From the NCBI RefSeq assembly GCF_026151205.1, contig NC_087082.1, positions 8,316,901-8,378,900 on the forward strand: 62,000 nucleotides of DNA, read 5' to 3'. Source of the DNA: Bolinopsis microptera (taxonomy: Eukaryota > Ctenophora > Tentaculata > Lobata > Bolinopsidae). The notes beneath the pieces were generated by a model. That model worked only from the letters and a program-made list of their open reading frames with translations. It was not told where the DNA came from and ran no database searches. Shown in pieces: positions 54,126-62,000 of this stretch. Each line of letters starts with the position of its first letter. The stretch's first letter is position 1. Both the position numbers and the translations under genes were made by a program.

Positions 54126-57100
54126 AACATCAATTTATTGTTATTATTATTATTATGAAAGTATGAACTCTCTCTTCAGTCCAAACAGACCGCTATGAGC
54201 TCTCCCTCCCTTAATAAGTTGAAAGTATTACCTGACAGTGTAATATGTACCAACGCTACAATCTAATAATAATAATAATAATTCTATACTGTTACATAAT
54301 TTAAAAATTATGGCCCCTTATTGTGGGCAGAGTATGTGTCTTTATTTAAGTGTCCTGATTTAAAAATCATCTGAGTGACTGCATTGAAATAATTTAAGGA
54401 GAGTACCATAAAAACGTTAAAACAAAAGGAGTAACAACTAGAACATACTTATATTAATATCAACATTAGAACAAAATACAGTCACCTAATTCTCTTCTCC
54501 TACGGTTGAGTATAGAGGAACCATCTTTGGCGTGTATTAGGGACTTAGACCATTACAAATACCCTGCTGTAAGTGTGCAAGGTATGTGGACTAAGTGGGT
54601 CGAGAGTACTCGACTTGGAAGTGGGTGTTGAGAATTCTCAACTAAACTAGAAGATAATGATGATGAGGCAGTAGATGGAGTAGTAAAGGAGTAGTAGAGG
54701 CTGAAGGGGGAGTGATGTCATAAGGAGATGTAGGACATGAAGGGGGATGGAGGTGAAAGAGCACTATAAGTATAAGTATCAATTCTATGATAGTTCATCG
54801 ATGGCGATCTGTGCTAAAGATCGGAAGGCAGTTATGCTGCCATCACTACCATCTCTTAAGATAGACCAGCATGGTTGGTCACTAGTGGAGTGCTCTTGAA
54901 TGGTTTCTCTGTAGGAACAGCGGTACAGTGGACAAGAGAAGATTCGATGGTAATTGTTGTCCAACATCTGACAATTCGGACACTGAGGGTCGCAGTTGTT
55001 GGCAACCCTTGCCTTGAATGCTGTGAAGGTGATGTCATGGCCATGCAAGAGAGACATTACTTTAGTGTCTGTGCTCCTGCTTGAATAGCGAGGAAACAAC
55101 TTTTTGCTCCTTTCATCGATGTTATCCAGTATCTCACCCGGATTTATTCTAGGGTTCAGTAGGAGATGTTTATTCCAAGTGAAGTCCATAAAGCGGGTTA
55201 TTTCGTCTTTTGAATAGCTGACAACACCGTTGTGGACACTAGTCAGAAGGTCTATTCTGCTTCTGTTGAGCTCGTTGGACCCCCTTGTCCACGTTAGGAA
55301 CTTACGTATCTCATCAATATGGTGCTGATATCGATGGGCCTTTGCCTCCTCTAGCTGTAAGATGAGTCCTTGCATAAATGGGTCACTTGTAAGTGCTTTT
55401 ATTATGAATTTTATAGTGATCATCTTGTAGGATATCTCAAGGGGTGGAATTCCAAGCGCGACAGATGTCAAATCTTTGGGAGGATGGTGAGTGGATCCAC
55501 TTATTTTCAAGAGGACCCTGGCATAGAAGTCTTTGAAAGTGTCTAGGTTATCTCTTAGCCATATTGGAGCAGCATATAGAAGTTTTGTGAGTACTACTGT
55601 TTTGAAGAGCATTTTGAGTGAGCTTGCATTCAGGCCTCTGTGGCGGGTGGAGTTTTGAGTGATCCTGTACCAGGCAAACCAGCATTGTTTCAATTTAAAT
55701 TTTGCATGACTCTTGAACGTAAGTTTGTCGTCTATCCTCAGTCCAAGAACAGTTGATTGACATGTATATGTTATGGGTCTACTGCCGATAATGAGTGGTC
55801 CAAAGGCTGTGACATCAGGTGCAGATGAGGATGTTGGTGTGATCATAATACACTCGGTCTTGTTTTTGTCGCAGTTTGGGATAAGTTTCCACTTACTGCA
55901 CCAGACATGAAGGTACTTGCACATCAACTGCATAATTCGATGAGCACATATAGGATCTATGTGAGAGACTGCTATGCTTCCATCATCAGCATATTTGAAG
56001 AGACTTGAGTTAGAGCTGCATTCCAGTGAGAGCTGGTCCTTGCATAACATATCCGAGATGTAGAGGATAAATAGCAGGGGTGCAAGGACAGAGCCTTGGG
56101 GAAGCCCAAACCATCCACATGAGCGTTGAAATCCGAGACTGTTGTTAACCCTCAGCCGTACTTTGCGGGATAACAGGAAGTTATTTATTATCCGCAAAAT
56201 GTTCCCTTGTATTTGGTATTTGCTGAGCTTGAAAATCAGGCCTTTCACCCATACACTATCAAATGCTTTGCTAAAATCGATGCATAGTAGGAAAGTAGTG
56301 AGTTTTTTCCTCTTGCATTCATCTAGAGTAGCTACTAATTTATAAAGATACCTTGCAGTATTTCTTTGAGGTCTAAAGCCTTCTTGCTCTTCGTCGAGTA
56401 AGCCCTCTAGTTCGCAATGGAGCTTTATTCTTCGTTCCAAGATCTTTTCTAGCAGCTTTCCAACATATGATGATATCGATATTGGTCTATAAGCAGAGGG
56501 GTTCATGTAGTTATCCTTTCCATCCTTTTTGATGAAAGTGACATTGGATACCTCCCAGACCCATACACCAGTCTCAAGGACAAGGTCATATAGTTTTGTT
56601 AGAATCTGAAGAGCTGACACAGGCAGATGTTTCAGGATTTTTGGGTGAAGATTATCAGTGTCAAAACTTTTGGCATTGCTATTTTGAGCCTTCAGTGCTA
56701 AAGTAACTTCCTCTAGACCTATTTTCCCATTCAGATGATCATTAATGATTGGATCTAATTGGTCGGTAGGGAACTGAGTCGATATAATGTTGTCATAGCA
56801 GCTATTGATTTCTTGTTCGAAGACATGATCAAAACTGCATCCATTCATGTGTTCACCCGAGAAGAATGATTTGTACAAGATGTTTTCTTTCTGAGTTCTG
56901 TCAGAGTGGAGGATACCACCATCCATAAGATTTCCCATGTACTCGTTAGGCTTATTGGTCAATGTCTTCTTATAATTTTTCCAGAATATTTGAGACTGAG
57001 CAACATTGAGATTTTCCAGTTGCTGATGAATCCATTTGTTTTTTTCGGATATCAAGGTATTAGAAAACTCCTCCTTTGCTTGTTTGTGGAGGGAGACGTT

Positions 57101-57949
57101 ATACGGTGTGTAGCTGGTTTTCATGGTTTCCTGCGCAGCTTGAAGAGTTCGTGAAAGGTCTGTAAGGAGAGAGTTCCAGAAAGGTTTTGAGTGGGTACTG
57201 ACTTTCTTGAGAGGAATCCATTCATTACCAATCGCAGATAAAATGTTTTTAAAGTCTTGCCACAGCTTTAGAGGGTCTATGTAAGAGTTGATCCTGCCAG
57301 TTATGCCAAGGAGAAGAGCCCTGTTAAGTGATCCACACCAAGCATTCCAGTCTGTTTTATCAATGTCCCAGTAAAGAAGAGGAGATGCAGATTGAGCAGT
57401 TTGTGCATGACAGAATTGGTGGATGATTGGTAAGTGACCTCTATTTGGAGCACCTGTGAAGAGTTCACTTTCACTGTCAATGCTGGACGATTGGTATAGC
57501 CTACATACTTTACCCTTCAACAAAGCAAGGTCAATGATACTCCCACCATTATGGGAGACGAATGTATTGGTGTTCGGAGTGATGCATGTCAGATTATGCT
57601 GAGCGATGAATGAATCCAGCTGTCTTCCACGGTCGGTTGTGATGATATCTCCCCAGGAGATGTGCCTACTGTTGAAGTCACCAATTATTATTACATCTTT
57701 GATTTTGAACTTGGAGCAATCTACATAATATGCAGTAATTGGAGAGCGAGCGAGGAGGGAGAAAATGTGAGCCATTTTATGTAACATTTGTGGTACAAAA
57801 CTATCAATAAAACCACTTACCACCGACTGATTAAAAACCTTTACCATTTGGCTTCCTCATATTTTTGTTGGCACTATACCGAAAAAATTATTATCAAACA
57901 TGTCAATCTTACAAATGTCAACAATCCTAAAATAATTTAGAACCGAAAC
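54126..57949 (-). mobile_element. 5'-truncated LINE, right arm of palindrome
   Basis: Inverted copy of 50297-54120, truncated at the same LINE position. Confidence 0.85.
54785..57847 (-). CDS. LINE endonuclease/reverse transcriptase, right palindrome copy
   Basis: Same 1020-residue product as 50399-53461 with one difference, Ala for Glu near residue 238 (LQAAQETMK). All RT motifs are the same. Confidence 0.9.
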   Translation of the reverse strand: MVKVFNQSVVSGFIDSFVPQMLHKMAHIFSLLARSPITAYYVDCSKFKIKDVIIIGDFNSRHISWGDIITTDRGRQLDSFIAQHNLTCITPNTNTFVSHNGGSIIDLALLKGKVCRLYQSSSIDSESELFTGAPNRGHLPIIHQFCHAQTAQSASPLLYWDIDKTDWNAWCGSLNRALLLGITGRINSYIDPLKLWQDFKNILSAIGNEWIPLKKVSTHSKPFWNSLLTDLSRTLQAAQETMKTSYTPYNVSLHKQAKEEFSNTLISEKNKWIHQQLENLNVAQSQIFWKNYKKTLTNKPNEYMGNLMDGGILHSDRTQKENILYKSFFSGEHMNGCSFDHVFEQEINSCYDNIISTQFPTDQLDPIINDHLNGKIGLEEVTLALKAQNSNAKSFDTDNLHPKILKHLPVSALQILTKLYDLVLETGVWVWEVSNVTFIKKDGKDNYMNPSAYRPISISSYVGKLLEKILERRIKLHCELEGLLDEEQEGFRPQRNTARYLYKLVATLDECKRKKLTTFLLCIDFSKAFDSVWVKGLIFKLSKYQIQGNILRIINNFLLSRKVRLRVNNSLGFQRSCGWFGLPQGSVLAPLLFILYISDMLCKDQLSLECSSNSSLFKYADDGSIAVSHIDPICAHRIMQLMCKYLHVWCSKWKLIPNCDKNKTECIMITPTSSSAPDVTAFGPLIIGSRPITYTCQSTVLGLRIDDKLTFKSHAKFKLKQCWFAWYRITQNSTRHRGLNASSLKMLFKTVVLTKLLYAAPIWLRDNLDTFKDFYARVLLKISGSTHHPPKDLTSVALGIPPLEISYKMITIKFIIKALTSDPFMQGLILQLEEAKAHRYQHHIDEIRKFLTWTRGSNELNRSRIDLLTSVHNGVVSYSKDEITRFMDFTWNKHLLLNPRINPGEILDNIDERSKKLFPRYSSRSTDTKVMSLLHGHDITFTAFKARVANNCDPQCPNCQMLDNNYHRIFSCPLYRCSYRETIQEHSTSDQPCWSILRDGSDGSITAFRSLAQIAIDELS

Positions 57950-59244
57950 AAAGCTTTTGATACTCTTGACCATGGCATTCTCCTGAGGAAACTGGAAAAT
58001 TATGGGGTTAGAGGTCTAGCTCTAGGACTTCTAAAAAGCTATTTATCCGATAGATCACAGTATGTTTCATTTCTCAACACTACATCAGAGACTATGAATG
58101 TAAAATATGGAGTTCCCCAAGGTTCCATACTAGGCCCTCTACTTTTCTTATTATATATGAACGACATAATAAACTGTTACAAAGGCGATGAATGCAAATT
58201 TGTGCTCTATGCTGATGACACAAATATATTTATCACTGGACCGTCCAAAGAAGCAACATACTTGAAGGCCAATAAAGTTCTTGATTATGTATGCAAATTC
58301 ATGAGAAGTAATCTCTTACATATAAATATGTCTAAATGCTGCTACATACATTTTCTACCTGCATACGAATCTGATGAAACCTGCGCCAGGGTTAGGCCGT
58401 ATGCCAATGAACATGACAAATCACAAGGAATATTTATAAATGGACACAAAATTGTCAAGGTTAGCAACACCAAATTTCTTGGTGTAGTAATTGATGAAAA
58501 ACTTAGCTGGGGCCCACATATAGAATATCTAAGAAAAAAAATTAGATCCACTACAGGAGCACTTAACAGGATTAAACATTCAGTTCCAGGGGAACACTAC
58601 CAAAAAATATACTCTGCATTATTGGAATCACATCTTGCTTACGGAATAAGTGTTTGGGGCTCAGCTCTCAAAGACCAACCAAACGATAAGCTGTTCATAA
58701 CTCAGAAACGTTGTATAAGAATCCTTTTTGGAGACCTAAATGCATACCTCGACAAACATGCCACTTGTGCACGAGCCAGACCTTATACAAAACAGAGGTT
58801 AGGAGCTGCTTTTTTCGAAAAAGAGCACACCAAGCCCATTTTTAATCGACTAAAATTGCTTACTGTTCAAAACTTGTACAAATACCACTGTATATCTGAG
58901 ATATTTCGAAATATTTCGAATTATGAAATTTCGCACTCCATACTCGTTGTATTGTACTATAGACTCATCAAAACGTGATACAAGCAATGTCATAATCCTC
59001 CCAAGAAAAACCAACACTTTTCTTTATATAGCCTCCAAATTGTGGAATAGCATACATAAACGGATTCTAAATGAGAATGGGGAAATCCTCACTACTTCTG
59101 TATCTTTGGTTAAATTACGCTGTAAAAGTATCATCCTGGGATCTCAATCCATCAACAATAATAACACCTGGACTTACCACAACTTTCACATCGCCCCTCA
59201 CTCAATCACAGACCAAACCATCTCATCACTCACTCACCAAATTG
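57950..59244 (+). pseudogene. LINE reverse transcriptase fragment, Jockey-like
   Basis: It opens abruptly at the palindrome edge inside motif A of a reverse transcriptase (KAFDTLDHGILLRKL), then VPQGSILGPLLFLLYMNDI and YADDTNIF, then the thumb and C-terminal parts (TKFLGVVIDEKLSWGPHIEYL, LAYGISVWGSA). The frame breaks near 58921 and resumes at 58923 (SKRDTSNVIILPRKTNTFL, SKLWNSI). It differs from both other LINE types in the window. A MITE inserted at 59245. Not functional. Confidence 0.82.
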
Positions 59245-59361
59245 TTGTCATACGTTGTATGACCCGCCGCGCACGAAGTGCGCGGCTCCCCCTGTAGCGT
59301 CGAAGACGCTACGGTCGTTTTCACATAGTGAAACGACCGTGGGGGTCGCAACGTGATACAA
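59245..59361. mobile_element. 117 bp MITE, first copy
   Basis: Flanked by the 8 bp direct repeat CCAAATTG (59237-59244, 59362-59369). Ends are TTGTCATACGTTGTATGACC and, reversed, TTGTATCACGTTGCGACCCC, an imperfect inverted repeat. The interior forms nested stems (GCGCACGAAGTGCGC; TAGCGTCGAAGACGCTA; CGGTCGTTTCAC and its inverse). Confidence 0.88.
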
Positions 59362-59369
59362 CCAAATTG

Positions 59370-59944
59370 CCGACCCAATATCTATTGAAGTGGCGAAAAT
59401 TTTCTAGACAAATGATATTTCGATATTATTGCTGCAGCAGATACAAATACCAACATTATTATATTCCCAAACGTTTGAACCTTTAAATTAACTAGGAAAG
59501 TCAATCCTCAACTTGACTTTTACTATTTAAACAGATATGATGATATTAATTTAATTTATTATTATTATTTTTTTTTTACATACTCCTTCTTTGTGTGGTG
59601 ACTTGGGGTCCATAAATATAACAATACAAGCTGATAAACCAAAAAGAACAACTGGGGTAGGTAGGTAGCCCTGGTGGGTGCGTAAACTTTACGGTCTGCT
59701 CTCTCCAAGATCAGCATGCTTCCTCATTTTACCGTGAAGCCTAATTTCTAGTTTTTATAAAATATACAATGCAAGTGCAGGTTTACTAATCTTAATCTAC
59801 TTAACAACTCAATAGCCCAAGTCACCATACCCGTAGTATATTCCATGGTAATAGAAGAGCTTTAAAGTTTTTCAAATTGTTGCTATAATTGATTTAAATA
59901 AAAATTTGTTGTTTTCTTGAAAATTTGTTGTTTTCTTGATAATT
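59370..59944 (+). other. LINE 3' UTR and tail
   Basis: Probable 3' end of the preceding or another LINE. It contains GGTGGGTGCGTAAACTTTAC (near 59675), also found near 61750, and ends with two tandem copies of AAATTTGTTGTTTTCTTGA (59903-59940), as the window end does. This repeated tail is probably the 3' terminus of one LINE family. Confidence 0.6.
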
Positions 59945-60540
59945 ATTCTCCCTGTGGCCGATCTAACGAAAAGCATTTTGGATGCGCGGCGCGGTTGACG
60001 GATGTTACTCGTCTAAATTTCTTCGAAGTAGTGCCGCCACTTTCACTCAATGGCAAGTACTACGAATTAGTAGCGCGCCGGGCCAAACCATAAACAATGG
60101 TCATTGTCAATAAGAATTTAAAGTAGCCAGTTATTTTTAGCCGCTACTTCTACCGCGCTACTTTTTGTGCTGGATATATAAATATTACATTGCAGTACGT
60201 GGTGATCTCATGGCCTAGTCAGTTAGACGGAAAGCCAAATCTGATTATGAAGATTTTAGAGTTACAGAAATCAAATAAAATATTAATATTGACTTACAAG
60301 GCCTTGGGACTTAGAGCAAAAAGGATAAAATAGTCAGCCCAGAGTAGATGTGGTATTAAAACATTAACAAGAACCGGATAGTCACCAACAGAGTTCAGGA
60401 GGGATAAAAAGTTATTAATATAGATTTTTAAAAGGTCTGGTGTGTGGTGCTGGGGGGGGGGGGGGGGGGGGGGGCTGAAAACCAGGTTTCCGATCAAACG
60501 CTGCCATATGTATAATTAGTCAAGCGTCCATAAAAGTTGC
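59945..60540. other. No gene seen; G-run
   Basis: Mixed sequence with GC-rich CGCGGCGCGG at about 59986, a G-run of about 23 at 60451-60473, and no convincing ORF. Confidence 0.5.
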
Positions 60541-60549
60541 TTTCGTCCA

Positions 60550-61435
60550 ATGAAATTTCTGCATTATGTAAACCAAGCGCCGCATACAAATATATGCAAT
60601 TCAATTATGCATAATGTTAAAAATAAGATTAACTTATTTGCAGATGATCTCAAGTTAGTTTGTAATGCAGCTAACCATAAAAGTGTATCTGATGATATTT
60701 TAGAACTAGAAATTTGTTGTCATACGTTGTATGACCCGCCGCGCACGAAGAGCGCGGCTCCCCCTGTATCGTCAGGACGATAAAGTGAAACGACCGGGTG
60801 TCACAACGTGATACAAGAAATTTGGGAGAGTATTTGGCACTTAAACTTCAATCCTGCCAAGTGTAATCTAGGTAAACTATAGGTAAAAATATAATATTAA
60901 TCATAAGCTAAAATGTACTAATCTTTGTATTCTAAATGGGGAAAAGAAGAAACATTGTCAGTCAGTCGAGAAAATTGTCAGTCAGGCTATATGGCAGCTT
61001 TGTAGATGTTGTGACAATGCTAGTAGTGGTCCCAGGCTTGCGAAGTAGTCCATATTAATCTGAACAATAATCCTAACTCGAATTATATTGCAAATGGAGT
61101 AGAACTAGAAGTATCTGCACAGGAAAAAGATTTGGGGGTTATTACCCATAGCTCCTTGCTTTGGAATGAACAGATAAAAGTATGTATTTTTAAAGCAAAT
61201 CGTATGATCTGCTGGATTGTATGTTGTAAGGAACTCAGTTATTAGAGAAAAGGTTGTAATGATAGCTATTTATAAAGCTTTGATAAGACCTCATCTTGAG
61301 TATTGTGTCCAATTGTGGAATCCAGTTGCGGCTCATGGAAGTTGGGGGACTGTTTTGGAGCTGGAGAGCGTCCAGAGGCGGTTTACCCGTCTTATTATTA
61401 TATTGATGAGGTGGGTACTCTTCCATACATAACAG
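60550..61435 (+). pseudogene. Decayed LINE reverse transcriptase, interrupted by a MITE
   Basis: NKINLFADDLKLVCNAANHK (about 60628) is an RT catalytic box with FADD. After the MITE it continues as EIWESIWHLNFNPAKCNL, then DLGVITHSSLLWNEQIKV (about 61130) and YKALIRPHLEYCVQLWNPV (about 61270), the usual LINE thumb order, but in shifted frames. CR1/L2-like appearance. Confidence 0.75.
60717..60816. mobile_element. 100 bp MITE, second copy
   Basis: Flanked by the 8 bp direct repeat GAAATTTG (60709-60716, 60817-60824) and inserted in a LINE fragment whose reading continues on the other side. Same ends as 59245-59361, with a shorter middle. Confidence 0.9.
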
Positions 61436-62000
61436 CCGTAGACTGGATATCCTCAATTCTCAGATCTATTTTGGGCGTTTTTAACAACTTGTAGTTGTAA
61501 TTCTTAAATATTAGATATCCTAATTTATAACTTTTTAATCAGAGTGAATTAATAATTGATATTTGATAATTTATTTATTTGATAGTTTAGTCTGATATTG
61601 ATATTAATATTGATTATATTGATATTGTTATTATTGAATGAAGCTAACTCCAGACATAAATAATACTACTTCTATTAACAAAGGGACTTGGAGTATAAAC
61701 GACCAATTTTGCATAATTGTCTTTCCAACCAAGAATTCAGGAGGCAAGGGTGGGTGCGTAAACTTTATGGTCTGCACTCTCAGATCCTGTATCACCCTGG
61801 ATTCATTTCGACGTATTTTTGGTAAAAGTATACATATACTTTCTGGTCACTCTCTTGCTACTCCAAGTCCCCTAAGATATATGGTCTAAAGTTTGCACTA
61901 GTTATATATATAAAATATGTTTTTGTCTGCTTTAACTGATACTAAATAAAATTGTTGTTTTCTTGAAATTGTTGTTTTCTTGAATTTGACAACGCTGGCA
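61436..62000 (+). other. LINE 3' UTR and tail at window end
   Basis: A/T-rich, no gene. GGTGGGTGCGTAAACTTTAT at about 61750 and two copies of ATTGTTGTTTTCTTGA at about 61950-61985 match the block at 59670-59940, so these are two 3' ends of the same LINE family. Confidence 0.6.

Larger units (their letters stand above)
50297..57949. repeat. Near-perfect 7.65 kb palindrome
   Basis: Arms 50297-54120 and 54126-57949 are inverted copies of 3824 bp with a 5 nt loop (TAAAT). Position sums are 108246 at both ends of the coding region and at the outer edges, so there is no net length change. One base difference was found (A at 51111, opposing G at 57135, which reads as C on the coding strand). The two outer flanks belong to different LINEs. 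Confidence 0.95.

Noticed and set aside
50281-57960. ACAAAG near both palindrome edges as a target duplication
   Set aside because: The copies are offset from the junctions (about 6 bp inside the left flank), so they do not form a clean duplication.
60205-60250. Possible tRNA-like segment (GGCCTAGTCAGTTAGACGG)
   Set aside because: It has a short box-like string but I could not form acceptor and anticodon stems around it.

Overview
The window is eukaryotic and almost certainly from an invertebrate metazoan. The DNA is AT-rich, genes are cut by GT-AG introns, and transposable elements of many kinds are nested in one another. The two recognisable host genes are an MXD/MNT-type bHLH-zipper repressor of the MAX network (a holozoan family) and a mitochondrial carrier like SLC25A51. 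I cannot name the phylum. I saw no prokaryotic feature, CRISPR array, rRNA or tRNA gene.

The layout is dominated by two inverted duplications. The first has arms at about 1-17806 and 29029-48992. The left arm carries an MXD-like gene on the plus strand (nine exons, 826-14952) and the right arm carries the same gene on the minus strand (nine exons of identical length, 48167-32942). Both copies read through without a break for 347 residues, and the few exon differences I noticed are silent. The copies are tail to tail and flank an 11 kb single-copy centre (17807-29028). The centre holds retroelement ORFs (18541-20702), the SLC25A51-like gene (21570-24945, last exon not found) whose first intron contains a hAT-type element with another element nested in it, and a foldback repeat (26545-27890).

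The arms are not identical. Comparing them gives filled and empty sites for several insertions. The left arm alone has a 1555 bp TA-flanked element and a complete 3.2 kb RTE-like LINE. The right arm alone has a FLYWCH-MULE transposon with a 9 bp target duplication, a poly(A) LINE tail flanked by a 268 bp duplication, a GGTACC-ended MITE, a poly-G foldback, a truncated LINE at 30061-30652 and a 993 bp tandem duplication. The arms are either an old inverted gene duplication or two divergent haplotypes joined head to head by the assembly.

The second duplication (50297-57949) is an essentially perfect palindrome: two 3824 bp copies of one 5'-truncated LINE meet tail to tail around a 5 nt loop. 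Each carries a 1020-residue endonuclease/reverse-transcriptase ORF, and the two ORFs differ by one amino acid. It lies between fragments of two other LINEs (49178-50296 and 57950 onward). The rest of the window to 62000 is decayed LINE sequence with two 100-117 bp MITEs that have clear 8 bp target duplications.

The genes do not form an operon or pathway. The MXD product would dimerise with MAX, bind CACGTG and recruit SIN3. Intron 7 of both copies contains a tight cluster of CACGTG and CCAAT boxes that could be an internal promoter open to autoregulation. This is inference.
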